A stretch of DNA of 64,000 nt from CAYSWH01 sp964434775 (GTDB taxonomy: Bacteria; Patescibacteriota; JACMRA01). The notes beneath the pieces were generated by a model. The model saw only the letters and a program-made list of their open reading frames with translations. It was not told the DNA's origin and searched no databases. Each line of letters starts with the position of its first letter. Within the stretch, counting starts at the first letter, position 1. This document shows, in pieces, positions 26,279 through 34,931 of this stretch. The translations under genes and the position numbers were made by a program. Location: the NCBI GenBank assembly GCA_964434775.1, contig CAYSWH010000005.1:5416-69415 (forward strand), in the 5' to 3' direction.

Positions 26279-27841
26279 TTAACTGCTTCGGCTATAAGAA
26301 TCTATTTCTCGAAAAGCAGGGTTAATATACTTAATTATATCAGTCGGTAACAGACAATTTTCGTTATATTCATTCACCGCTAAATCGGCAGCCAACCCAT
26401 GTAAAAAAACTCCCAAGTGACAAGTATCCAAACCGGAGTATCCTTGGGCCAGCAAACCCGTTAAAATACCTGTCAAGACATCGCCGGTCCCGGCTTTAGC
26501 CATCCCCGGATTACCTGTTGAATTAAAAAAAAGTCTACTATCAGGAGAAGCAATCACCGTGTGAGCACCTTTGAGAACCAGGAATACATTAAACTCAGCA
26601 GAAAACTCCCGGGCTAACTCAAGTCTTTTTTTACTATCAACCAAGAAATGCTTTTTACTGTCCTTGCTGTGACGGGCATAACCTTTCCATGAATTGACTA
26701 TCCTCTGAAACTCTTTGAGGTGAGGTGTGAGTATACTGCCGGATGGAATTAAATTAAACAATTTATGTTCGGCAATTAAATTTAAGGCATCAGCATCCGC
26801 TACTACAGGTTTTTGAGTTTTATCAAAAAGATTTTTTAGTGCTTTTACCGTCAAATATTTTTTACCAAGACCCGGTCCCAGTCCTATAGCCGAGAAAGTA
26901 TCAACTTCCAAAGTTTCAAAGCCGGTAAGCTCATACTCATCAATATCGGTTTTCACAATTACCTCCGGAAGTCTGGATTGAAAAGGTATCGAACCGCTTC
27001 TCGGGATATAGGCAAATGTGTAGCCAACTCCGCTTCTAATACAGGCCTGTGCAGCCATCAAAATCGACCCAAAAAGACCGTAACTGCCACCGACTAAAAG
27101 GGCCTTACCGTAAGTACCCTTGTGAGTAAATTTTTTTCTTCCGGAAATTAGTTTACCAACAGTTTCACGGTCGATCATTTCACCATATGGTTCTAACTTT
27201 TCCAGTTTTTCTCTACTGAGAGATAGAGGGATTAACCCCCACTCTCCGACATACTCATAATTTTCGGCAAAGAATAGACCTAGTTTGGGCAAGCCTAGTG
27301 TTAAAGTATGATCGGCTCTTACAATCACTCCTGAATTAATCTCGTCGCTAAAGAAACCTGAGGGTAAGTCAAGAGAAATCACTTTTGAGGAACTATTGCT
27401 TATGAATTTTACAGCTTCTTTCGGCAACCCTTCCAAAGGTCTGTTAAGCCCCGTGCCAAAAATACAATCAACCAGGATGTCACTAAAATTAGTCTTCGAA
27501 AGATCTTCTGAATTTTTAACTTCAATAATCTCTATCTCTTTTTGAATTTCTGAGAGATATTTAAGAAAGAGATGCGAATAGTCGTTTTTGTATTTAAGTA
27601 TAATTACTTGCGTTTTAAAACCGATTTTGTGAAGTCGACCTGCAATCGCCAGGCCATCTACTCCATTCGTTCCAAGACCGCAAATCACTTGAACATGTTT
27701 ATCCTTTCTCCCTTCTTCCAACTTAAGCACCGCCTTTTCAAAACCGTCAACCACCTCGGAAATAAGCTCATCTACTAAAAGACAGTTAGTGGTGGTATGC
27801 TTGTCCAAGAGAATGTACTTATCGATAGGAAGAATTTTCAT
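26279..27841 (-). CDS. nnr: bifunctional NAD(P)H-hydrate epimerase/dehydratase
   Basis: 520 residues, the usual fused length. N-terminal YjeF_N epimerase about 1-215, with GLGTNGVDGLAIAGRL where most have GxGNNGGDG, and DCIFGTGLNRPLEG. C-terminal dehydratase about 240-520 with VGGSYGLFGSILMA and the catalytic AGTGDVLTGILTGL. Repairs hydrated NADH and NADPH (NADHX, NADPHX). The N-to-V change inside the NNGGDG motif is worth noting but may be tolerated. Single gene. Confidence 0.88.
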   Translation of the reverse strand: MKILPIDKYILLDKHTTTNCLLVDELISEVVDGFEKAVLKLEEGRKDKHVQVICGLGTNGVDGLAIAGRLHKIGFKTQVIILKYKNDYSHLFLKYLSEIQKEIEIIEVKNSEDLSKTNFSDILVDCIFGTGLNRPLEGLPKEAVKFISNSSSKVISLDLPSGFFSDEINSGVIVRADHTLTLGLPKLGLFFAENYEYVGEWGLIPLSLSREKLEKLEPYGEMIDRETVGKLISGRKKFTHKGTYGKALLVGGSYGLFGSILMAAQACIRSGVGYTFAYIPRSGSIPFQSRLPEVIVKTDIDEYELTGFETLEVDTFSAIGLGPGLGKKYLTVKALKNLFDKTQKPVVADADALNLIAEHKLFNLIPSGSILTPHLKEFQRIVNSWKGYARHSKDSKKHFLVDSKKRLELAREFSAEFNVFLVLKGAHTVIASPDSRLFFNSTGNPGMAKAGTGDVLTGILTGLLAQGYSGLDTCHLGVFLHGLAADLAVNEYNENCLLPTDIIKYINPAFREIDSYSRSS

Positions 27842-27900
27842 AACAAAATCAATTCACTAACTAAAAAAATCAGAGAAACATCTAAAATGTCAATGGTATT

Positions 27901-28329
27901 TTATTTAACGTCTTCACAACTGTCCACGTAAAAGACTACCGGAATACTTTCATGTACTTCCAGAGTTCTACTCTCGATCGGCTCTCTATTTCCTTCTAAA
28001 ATAGTAATATTAACGTAACTACCCACATCGACTTTTTCACTACCAGGAGTATACTTTAGACTACTAAAATCATTCTTCAAAATTTTTGAATTACTTGAGT
28101 TAGGCATATTTAGATGATAGTATTTTACTACCGGTACAGTCCTTGAGGATTCACAGAAGGTTTTAATCACTATTTCCACCTCATTTACTGAGGCACCTGC
28201 CTCTCCTTGCCTCTCAGAAAAATCTGTCATCAAGAAATCGATTAAAACAAAGACAGCAATTATAATCATCAATAAGACCAAGAGATGAAATTTGTATATT
28301 TTAACACGCTTAAAAAGTTTATTGATCAT
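27901..28329 (-). CDS. membrane-anchored protein with one paired-Cys unit
   Basis: 142 residues: basic N-terminus, one membrane helix at about 15-33, then a single extracytoplasmic unit beginning VEIVIKTFC and ending VVFYVDSC. This is the same pattern as each of the three repeats in the 22785-23864 protein, so the two are paralogues. Function unknown. Divergent from the FKBP gene. Confidence 0.6.
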   Translation of the reverse strand: MINKLFKRVKIYKFHLLVLLMIIIAVFVLIDFLMTDFSERQGEAGASVNEVEIVIKTFCESSRTVPVVKYYHLNMPNSSNSKILKNDFSSLKYTPGSEKVDVGSYVNITILEGNREPIESRTLEVHESIPVVFYVDSCEDVK

Positions 28330-28552
28330 ATATTCCGGTCTACATAATGAAAACGAGAACTAACCGGAGATGACTCCTTACTCTCGATTCAAAAAAATAA
28401 AGTACGCTTTTTCACAAGTTTAATCTATTAAATTATACCCCATAATCCAAAACTTGCCAAATTTGAAATAATTGCTTCTTTATGGGAGAAAGTAAGGGCC
28501 TGCTAAATTGACAAAGATAAGCAACTAGATTATCCTCTAAAAAACAAAAAAT

Positions 28553-29023
28553 ATGGTTGAGTTTAAAACTAAAAAAAATAAGAATTTTGTAACAAACTTT
28601 TTTTCTGCTCTAGTTGGTCTCTTAGTAGGGGTTTTTGGCTCTTTGATTTTTCAAGACTACAAAAACAGGAAAGATCTATCTGCAAAAATTCAAAAACTAA
28701 GCACAAAGGATTTAAAAGCCGGCACCGGACGAGAAGTTAAACAGGGTGACTACCTTTTAGCTCATTATGTTGGGTACTTGGCGGATGGAATTAAATTTGA
28801 TGATACCTACGAAAAAGACCAGCCTCTGGTTGCCCAAATCGGAGTTGGCCAGTTGATTTTAGGCTTGGAGAAGGGAATACTTGGCATGAGAGAAGGAGGT
28901 ACCAGAAAAATAATTATTCCGGCTGAATTAGCTTACGGAAAACAAACAATGCCGAGCATTCCAATTGATTCAGCTCTAATTTTTGAAGTAGAAGTTCTTG
29001 AAGTCTTAGACCTTTCCGGTTAA
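28553..29023 (+). CDS. membrane-anchored FKBP-type peptidyl-prolyl isomerase
   Basis: 156 residues: N-terminal membrane helix about 14-34, then an FKBP domain with GDYLLAHYVGYLADGIKFDD, QLILGLEKGILGMREGG, ELAYG and a C-terminal LIFEVEVLEV, all canonical. Faces outside and would help fold exported proteins. First gene of an operon: its TAA shares one base with the ATG of the next gene (TAATG). Confidence 0.88.
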   Translation: MVEFKTKKNKNFVTNFFSALVGLLVGVFGSLIFQDYKNRKDLSAKIQKLSTKDLKAGTGREVKQGDYLLAHYVGYLADGIKFDDTYEKDQPLVAQIGVGQLILGLEKGILGMREGGTRKIIIPAELAYGKQTMPSIPIDSALIFEVEVLEVLDLSG

Positions 29024-29625
29024 TGTTTAAATCTCAAAACTTTCCAAATTTAATTAGTCTCAGCAGAGGCCTTGTATTAAGTCCACTGTTCATACTTGTA
29101 GTTTATGTAATCCAAAAAACCGAACAAGAAAATTTACTTTTTTGGCTAATTCCGGCCTGGATTATTCTTTTTGCTTCTCTTTTAAGTGACATATTGGACG
29201 GCAGTTTAGCGAGAAAATATCAGACAACTTCGGATCTTGGAGTATATCTGGACCCTCTAATAGATAAAATATTCATTAATTCAGCATATTTGAGTCTAAT
29301 TATTTGTAATTTTGTACCTGTCTACCATTTTCTGTTTTTACTTATCTGGGTCATTAGGGATATAACAATCATTTATTTGCGTACAATTAAAAGGGGTCTT
29401 TCTCTAAAAGAGCCTTTTCTCTTGGCAAAGGGAAAAACATTTTTTCAAGGAATTTTATTGTCATTAATCGTCTTTTCATTTACCCTGAAAGAAATTTATA
29501 TACCCCTTTATGAAAATATTAAAAGTTTACTTAACTTGAGTATCATTGTTTTGACAATTATTATAACAAGTTTAATTATCTTTACATTTTTCGGGTATTT
29601 ATGGAAATTCTCTACCAAACGCTAG
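29023..29625 (+). CDS. CDP-alcohol phosphatidyltransferase (PgsA-like)
   Basis: 200 residues with several membrane helices. The family signature D-G-x2-A-R-x8-G-x3-D-x3-D is complete in LDGSLARKYQTTSDLGVYLD followed by PLID, about residues 58-80. Transfers a phosphatidyl group from a CDP-lipid to an alcohol, most likely glycerol 3-phosphate. Overlaps the CarS-like gene by 25 bases. Together with that gene and the HAD phosphatase it could complete phosphatidylglycerol synthesis. Confidence 0.82.
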   Translation: MFKSQNFPNLISLSRGLVLSPLFILVVYVIQKTEQENLLFWLIPAWIILFASLLSDILDGSLARKYQTTSDLGVYLDPLIDKIFINSAYLSLIICNFVPVYHFLFLLIWVIRDITIIYLRTIKRGLSLKEPFLLAKGKTFFQGILLSLIVFSFTLKEIYIPLYENIKSLLNLSIIVLTIIITSLIIFTFFGYLWKFSTKR

Positions 29626-30125
29626 TTTTTTTGCTGATCCCCGGCTTGGCCAATATTTTTCCCTCCTTACTAAAAAATATCAAAATAATGGAAGGACCGG
29701 TAGATCTTGGCCTTAAATATAAAGGGAAAAGAATCTTCGGTGATAATAAAACGATTAGAGGTATTGTTTTGGGAAGTCTACTCGCCACTTTATTAGGTTT
29801 TTTATTGTTTGGATTTTATGAGATTAACCCAAATCTGGGGCATTTAAGCAATCTCGAAATTTTTTCTTTTTGTTTCATAATGTCTTTACTTAGCCTTAGC
29901 GGAGATTTACTTGGAAGCTTTCTTAAGAGACAGCTTAATATTACTCCCGGTGACTCACTCTTGTTAGTCGATCAAATTGATTGGATAGTTTTTCCTTTGA
30001 TATATTATTACATACTTTTTGGCCCTCAAGACTTGATATGGGCAACAATTTTTCTTGCCCCGATATGTCACCTTAGTATTAAATTGATTGCCTATTATCT
30101 AAGAATTGAGAAAAAAGCGATTTAG
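29601..30125 (+). CDS. CarS-like CDP-lipid synthase (CDP-archaeol synthase family)
   Basis: 174 residues, polytopic. LANIFPSLLKNIKIMEGPVD, then GKRIFGDNKTIRGIVLGSL and SLSGDLLGSFLKRQL, then LLLVDQIDWI match the CarS family (PF01864), which in archaea makes CDP-archaeol from CTP and digeranylgeranylglyceryl phosphate. In a bacterium it more likely acts on phosphatidate in place of CdsA, but the lipid substrate is open. Embedded between the phosphatidyltransferase (25-base overlap) and the HAD gene (2-base gap). Confidence 0.78.
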   Translation: MEILYQTLVFLLIPGLANIFPSLLKNIKIMEGPVDLGLKYKGKRIFGDNKTIRGIVLGSLLATLLGFLLFGFYEINPNLGHLSNLEIFSFCFIMSLLSLSGDLLGSFLKRQLNITPGDSLLLVDQIDWIVFPLIYYYILFGPQDLIWATIFLAPICHLSIKLIAYYLRIEKKAI

Positions 30126-30127
30126 AT

Positions 30128-30811
30128 ATGGAAAAAAAATTAATTATCTTTGACTTTGACGGAGTAATTGCTGACGGATTTCCTTTTGGAAGAAAAAATC
30201 TACATTCTTCTTACATAGAATTGGCCGAGAAATATGAAAGTTTAAGTCGCCTTAAATTTGAAGAATTCACAATTAAAAATCTAATTAAGTCAGGTATAAA
30301 ATTAAATCCTCTCAAATATCCCAACTTTCTTAAAGATCTGTTTCATATATATAAGCGAAAAAAATATGACTTGATCCTTCATGAAGGGATTGACGAAGTA
30401 GTTAAGAGTCTTGCCGGAAAAGAGTACCTCATTACTATTGCTTCCTACACTTTTTCAAACGTAATCAACTGGTTCTTAAAAAAACACTTGTTGCAAGAAC
30501 ACTTTATCAAAGTATTGGGACCTAATCACAATTTGCACAAATATCACAATTTATTAAAGTTAATGAAAACATTTAAGGTCAAACCTGAAAACACCGTTTT
30601 GATAACCGATACCGTAATTGATCTCAAACAAGCTAACAGAGCCGGAATTAAAACCATCGCAGTTTCATATGGTCATGGTAAAATCAATGATTTAAAAGAG
30701 GAGGGCTTTAATCAACTGGTTCATGCTCCAAGTGATATTCTAAAGGCTATTGAGAAAATTTTTAATACCAATATCAATAATGAAGAAAGAAACAATCAAG
30801 GAATTAGTTAG
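30128..30811 (+). CDS. HAD-family phosphatase
   Basis: 227 residues. Motif I FDFDGVIADG at residues 8-17, motif II in IASYTFSN, and motif IV ITDTVIDLKQA. Phosphoglycolate-phosphatase-like subgroup. Because it directly follows CDP-lipid synthase and phosphatidyltransferase genes it is a candidate phosphatidylglycerophosphate phosphatase, as the HAD enzyme PgpC is in E. coli-type pathways. Overlaps the methyltransferase gene by 32 bases. Confidence 0.75.
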   Translation: MEKKLIIFDFDGVIADGFPFGRKNLHSSYIELAEKYESLSRLKFEEFTIKNLIKSGIKLNPLKYPNFLKDLFHIYKRKKYDLILHEGIDEVVKSLAGKEYLITIASYTFSNVINWFLKKHLLQEHFIKVLGPNHNLHKYHNLLKLMKTFKVKPENTVLITDTVIDLKQANRAGIKTIAVSYGHGKINDLKEEGFNQLVHAPSDILKAIEKIFNTNINNEERNNQGIS

Positions 30812-31571
30812 TCTGAACCGGGATTTTTATGAAAGAATAGGTAAATATTGGAATAACCAAGAGTCATTCGAATGGTCGGGATGGGATAGACTTACACCAA
30901 TGATAAACAATCTCGACAGGAGGAGTCCCAAAAGCAAGCTGCGAGTGCTTGACCTGGGTTGTGGGAACGGTAGATTTTTACAATTTATAAAAAAAAATTG
31001 CCCTGATTTTGAACTTGATTACTTTGGTTTAGACTTTTCCGATTTCTATTTAGAAGAAACTGCGTCCAAAGAAGGAACCTTTATTAAGGCTGACCTGATT
31101 TTTGATGATTGGCCAAAACTAATTACAAAAAGAATCCAAACCAAAAGAGGCCAAGGTTGGTTTGATTTGATTGTCCTTTTTGGAGTGGTACACCATATCC
31201 CGGGAATTACATCCAGACAAAATCTTTTTCATAACATTTCGAAATTACTGAAGACTAACGGAATATTCGTCTTTACTAAATGGAACTTTGCAAGCCTACC
31301 AAGATTGCAAAAGCGTATACTTGATTTAACCGGTCAATCAGAACTGGTTCAATTAGGAAATTTTGCTATTAAAAAGAAAGAGTTGGAAAAAAATGATTAC
31401 ATTCTTGATTGGGTAAAATATGAAAAAGCCTATCGCTTTGCTCATGACCTGCAAAACGAGGAAATTTACTTATTTCTAAGGACAAGTGATCTCGAGTTGG
31501 TTTATACCTTTGAAGCTGACGGCAGCAGTGAAAGACAGAACAGATATTATGTTGGAGTCAAGAATGGTTGA
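30780..31571 (+). CDS. class I SAM-dependent methyltransferase
   Basis: 263 residues. SAM-binding LRVLDLGCGNGRFLQFI about residue 54-70 and FGVVHHIPG about 125. The layout resembles Trm9/ABH8-type methyltransferases but the target is unknown. The frame can be opened at TTG 30750, but ATG 30780 (MKKETIKEL) is the better start; it lies inside the end of the HAD gene. Last gene of the lipid operon. Confidence 0.75.
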   Translation: MKKETIKELVSLNRDFYERIGKYWNNQESFEWSGWDRLTPMINNLDRRSPKSKLRVLDLGCGNGRFLQFIKKNCPDFELDYFGLDFSDFYLEETASKEGTFIKADLIFDDWPKLITKRIQTKRGQGWFDLIVLFGVVHHIPGITSRQNLFHNISKLLKTNGIFVFTKWNFASLPRLQKRILDLTGQSELVQLGNFAIKKKELEKNDYILDWVKYEKAYRFAHDLQNEEIYLFLRTSDLELVYTFEADGSSERQNRYYVGVKNG

Positions 31572-31626
31572 TTTTGTTATCTCTAAATAAATTAAATTTT
31601 AACGGCGTCCTACCAATTTCGTAAAC

Positions 31627-32943
31627 TTATCGAAAGGTTTGAAACACTCCTTCCAAAGCTTCCGGATCACCGTCTTGTCGACCGGCAATGTAATAAATGT
31701 AGCCTTCTTTCTTAATAAAGTAATATATCTCCAAGACTCCTTGTGCATTTAGAATTGTAACCTTCTTAGAGTTGTGAACGGAATTACGTATATCAACTGA
31801 TTCTTGCACTTGCAGGCCCAGAGTAAATTGGCTTACTATCTCTTCGAGGCCGGCAGCACTCTGCTGACGATTAACAAAGATTTTTCCGCTGGCACCTTCC
31901 AAAATCAAGGCATCATTTAACTGACTATTCGGTTTGACTTGATAGTTGGAAGGGTATCTAAAGGTCACTCCAAAACCATCATTGTATTCCTGCCAAGATT
32001 GGTACTTCGAATCAACCTCCTGATTGTCCGGAGCCTGAGGCAATTCAGAAGGGACATCTTCTACAGGTTGCTCCGTTACAACTTCCTCTTCTTGAGACCG
32101 TTTCTCCTCTTCTTGTTTTGGCTCTTCTTCAACCACCTCCGGAGCTTCTTCTCCATTAAAAGTATTTTTTTCTCCTTCTGAAAGATCTCTAGTGTATAAC
32201 TTGCCGCCGATTAAGCATTTTTCTTTAAAAACACCCGATATTTTCCCACCTTCATCTTTACAGCCTTCGAAGTTCGAAACTATAACCGGGCCTTTCTCTT
32301 CCAGCTCAGGTTTATTTACAGAGGTCGACTCTTCTTTTTTCTCCGATTTATTTTCTACATTTGCTTTTGACTGTCCGCTACTTACAAAACTGTATATACC
32401 AAAAGTAAAAGCGGTAGTTGAAACTAGAATTACAGCAACGACTAAGATAGCATGTTTGGGCTTAATTTTTTTTAATAATGAATCAAATATTTTTTTCTTG
32501 GAATCATTTTTAGCATCCTGACCGTACAATAGGCTGAATTTATGTTTATAACGCTCATATTTTTCTTTAGAATCGGTCACATACTTTTCATCTTTCAAAA
32601 TGTCTTCTTCTTCTGCTACAAAAGTATTCAGGTAATTCTTTTGCTCAGATTGTTCAATTGCTTGTCTATTAATTAGTCTCTTTAGATTGCTTCCGGGGAA
32701 AATTTTACTCCTAACTACTTTCCAGACTCCTTGCCAATCAAACAACCTTTCCTTGGTATATATTATTAAAAAGTATTCTTGGAGGATTTGACCGGTAATC
32801 TTTTGAGAATATTTCACTCTTCCGTCGTGCTTGAGTAGAAACTTCAAAGTCTTAAAATACACTTCTTCCCACTGGTTGTAAGAAATAATCTGAGGTCTGG
32901 GAGCCGTTTTAAGATTCTTTGATTTATTTTGGAGAATATCCAT
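31627..32943 (-). CDS. single-pass membrane protein, unknown
   Basis: 438 residues. Cytoplasmic part about 1-160 is helical and basic; one membrane helix AILVVAVILVSTTAFTFGIY near residues 165-185; then a Glu/Pro-rich linker (roughly 265-305) and a C-terminal globular domain with YNDGFGVTFRYPSNYQVKPN, a PsbP/DUF-like stress fold found on many CPR surface proteins. Two Cys in GCKDEGG and EKCLIGG may pair. Function unknown. Convergent with the lipid operon. Confidence 0.6.
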   Translation of the reverse strand: MDILQNKSKNLKTAPRPQIISYNQWEEVYFKTLKFLLKHDGRVKYSQKITGQILQEYFLIIYTKERLFDWQGVWKVVRSKIFPGSNLKRLINRQAIEQSEQKNYLNTFVAEEEDILKDEKYVTDSKEKYERYKHKFSLLYGQDAKNDSKKKIFDSLLKKIKPKHAILVVAVILVSTTAFTFGIYSFVSSGQSKANVENKSEKKEESTSVNKPELEEKGPVIVSNFEGCKDEGGKISGVFKEKCLIGGKLYTRDLSEGEKNTFNGEEAPEVVEEEPKQEEEKRSQEEEVVTEQPVEDVPSELPQAPDNQEVDSKYQSWQEYNDGFGVTFRYPSNYQVKPNSQLNDALILEGASGKIFVNRQQSAAGLEEIVSQFTLGLQVQESVDIRNSVHNSKKVTILNAQGVLEIYYFIKKEGYIYYIAGRQDGDPEALEGVFQTFR

Positions 32944-33053
32944 ATCTACTTCAAAGTATAATTTATGTTTATTGTTTTGTCGAAATTTCTTGACTATTTT
33001 TGAAAAAATAGAAAATTATTTTTAGCTATTTCAATTTTCCTTCAAAAAACAGT

Positions 33054-33647
33054 ATGATCCAGTCAATTTTTGAGTTTTTGGTTTTGATAAATCCTTTTGC
33101 TTTATTTCTTTATCTTTTGCCTATAATGCAAGAGCTGGACAACAAAACTTTCGACAAAGTCCTCTTTAGAGCCAGTTTAATTTCCTTAGCCCTGTTCGTA
33201 ATGTTCTTATTCGGAGGAACTTACATTTTTACCGAAATCTTCCGAGTTGATATCGAATCATTTCGCTTGTTTGGTGGTATTATTATTTTCGCCTTTGCTT
33301 TTTTGTATATTATCAAAGGGGATAAAGCTTTTATTAGACTCAAAGACCTTCACGACCTCCCGGCTGATATCGCTTTGCCTTTTATGGTTGGAGCCGGAAC
33401 AATCTCCTTGAGTATGTTTTACGGAACTAAGCATGGAACCTTGAATGGGGTTGGGGTTATTGTTATTGCTCTTGTCATTAATTTTGCAATAATTCTCGTA
33501 CTAAAATACTCCAGAGACAAAATGCCCAAAAACCTTAAACTTGGTTTTGATAGACTTATGGACGTGTTTCTAAGACTAAACGGGTTTTTTGTCGGGTCTA
33601 TCGGCGTGGAAATGATTAGGTCTGCTCTGAATAACATTTATTTTTAG
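33054..33647 (+). CDS. MarC-family integral membrane protein
   Basis: 197 residues with about six membrane helices. The opening FLVLINPFALFLYLLPIM, the central ALPFMVGAGTISLSMFYG and the final FLRLNGFFVGSIGVEMIRSAL match MarC/UPF0056, here with GAGTIS for the family's GPGTIS. The transported compound is unknown; the old multidrug-resistance name is not supported functionally. Single gene, divergent from the previous one. Confidence 0.85.
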   Translation: MIQSIFEFLVLINPFALFLYLLPIMQELDNKTFDKVLFRASLISLALFVMFLFGGTYIFTEIFRVDIESFRLFGGIIIFAFAFLYIIKGDKAFIRLKDLHDLPADIALPFMVGAGTISLSMFYGTKHGTLNGVGVIVIALVINFAIILVLKYSRDKMPKNLKLGFDRLMDVFLRLNGFFVGSIGVEMIRSALNNIYF

Positions 33648-33674
33648 TTTAATAGTAAGCGTTAAGGAAGGAAT

Positions 33675-33703
33675 TTGACCTATCGTTATTACTATACTAT
33701 AAT
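33675..33703 (+). promoter_or_regulatory. sigma70-type promoter
   Basis: TTGACC at 33675-33680, 17-base spacer, perfect TATAAT at 33698-33703. Serves the secreted protein gene at 33757. Confidence 0.75.
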
Positions 33704-33756
33704 TGTTATTAGCCTGTTATTGACTTAAAAAAAATTAGCAACAAACACAAAAAATT

Positions 33757-34428
33757 ATGAAAACAAAAAAAGCTGCCCAACACAGTTCAAAAAAAGTTCA
33801 GAAAAAGAAAAATGATCTTAAAGAACAAACAAAGATCAAAATAATCTTTGCTTTAGGAGTTTTATTTGCGATTATCCTAGCCGGTTTTAGCTTATATACT
33901 TACAACCAAAGCCAAGAAGACGCCAAGGCCAGCGAATGGTACAACTTTTATATATCCGGTAACGGTAAGCACATATGTGTCGAAGGAACCTTGCAATATT
34001 ATGACGGTTTTAGTATAGACTGGAATGAACATCCTAATGTTGGCCTACCTGTAGCCAACAATGCAAATAATGGCTACTATTGTCTACCAAACCAGTCCGG
34101 AGCTGCAACTGCTTATCTAGTAAGAAATGGTAATGTAATTGCAAGCAAACACTTCAGGAGTGAAGGCAGTCCATATAACACCCTCCCACCCGGACATTAC
34201 GGTCCTACATTAAGTATTACTTACGGTATTAGCGGTAATCAAGTTTGTGCCCATAATATTCAGCAAGGTTATACAGTACAAGCCAACATAGACGGCACTA
34301 ATATTATCCATAGTGCGGTAAGTCCGGGAAACGGATCATCTGTATGCTTTCCTAACCAACAAGGATCCTTTCATTTTACAGTCTACGATACTAATGGTGG
34401 ATGGGTTCATAATGGAACAGTTTGGTAA
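33757..34428 (+). CDS. membrane-anchored extracellular protein with two Cys-pair repeats
   Basis: 223 residues. Very basic cytoplasmic N-terminus, one membrane helix at about 28-48, then an extracytoplasmic region with two tandem units: HICVEGTL...YYCLPNQSG...YLVRNG and QVCAHNI...SVCFPNQQG...FTVYDTNGG. Each has a Cys pair and a C-(L/F)-P-N-Q motif. No known family. It has its own strong promoter and a terminator (34455-34479), so it is a well-expressed single gene, perhaps a surface protein. Confidence 0.65.
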   Translation: MKTKKAAQHSSKKVQKKKNDLKEQTKIKIIFALGVLFAIILAGFSLYTYNQSQEDAKASEWYNFYISGNGKHICVEGTLQYYDGFSIDWNEHPNVGLPVANNANNGYYCLPNQSGAATAYLVRNGNVIASKHFRSEGSPYNTLPPGHYGPTLSITYGISGNQVCAHNIQQGYTVQANIDGTNIIHSAVSPGNGSSVCFPNQQGSFHFTVYDTNGGWVHNGTVW

Positions 34429-34454
34429 AAACTATTTAACAAAACCGATAATAG

Positions 34455-34479
34455 CCACGGAACAAATCCGTGGTTTTTT
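34455..34479 (+). terminator. Rho-independent terminator
   Basis: Stem CCACGGA / TCCGTGG with loop ACAAA, followed by six T at 34474-34479. Confidence 0.85.
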
Positions 34480-34509
34480 ATTCTATATTAATGAGATTTT
34501 TAAAACACC

Positions 34510-34538
34510 TTGACACTCCTTGTAAATAATTTTATGCT
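34510..34538 (+). promoter_or_regulatory. promoter of small gene
   Basis: TTGACA at 34510-34515, 17-base spacer, TATGCT at 34533-34538. The TTG in it can open the reading frame but is better read as -35. Confidence 0.55.
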
Positions 34539-34566
34539 ATTGCAAATTTTTTACCTACCTCGTTTT

Positions 34567-34863
34567 ATGTCTCTACACAAAGTTCTCGCCATTTTACATA
34601 AACAAAAACAACTGCCACCTTGGATTAAATGCTCAAGAGAAAGCTCTGATTTAGAAGACGAAGAGTTTGTGATTCAACTTAATAAACAATCTGTTACAGC
34701 AAAAGATGTTGAAGAAAATGTTGATCTGCTTTTCACTTTTACCAGCCGGTTAAGGCACGATATTCATTTTGATACAAATACTCTCACCCCGCAACCAAAT
34801 TCCGACTCCTGTAATGAAGTTCTTAATCAAATAGCCAAAACCTTGGTGAGGAGGATTAGATAA
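34567..34863 (+). CDS. hypothetical protein, 98 residues
   Basis: Helical, no signal peptide, no recognised family. Has a Cys in WIKCSRESSDLEDEEFVIQL and a C-terminal basic end. I set the start at ATG 34567 (MSLHKVLA) because the longer frame begins inside the promoter at 34510-34538. Lies between a terminator and the thiamine operon on the other strand. Confidence 0.5.
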   Translation: MSLHKVLAILHKQKQLPPWIKCSRESSDLEDEEFVIQLNKQSVTAKDVEENVDLLFTFTSRLRHDIHFDTNTLTPQPNSDSCNEVLNQIAKTLVRRIR

Positions 34864-34931
34864 TTATTTTAAGATAATATAATCAAGTCGATACCTACAG
34901 TTTTTTATTTTGCCTCAAGATCAAAAGCACT

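Noticed and set aside
30750..30779. TTG start for the methyltransferase gene
   Set aside because: ATG 30780 gives the conserved part; the extra ten residues only translate the end of the HAD gene.
34510..34566. Longer N-terminus of the 98-residue hypothetical protein
   Set aside because: It starts inside a TTGACA-N17-TATGCT promoter.
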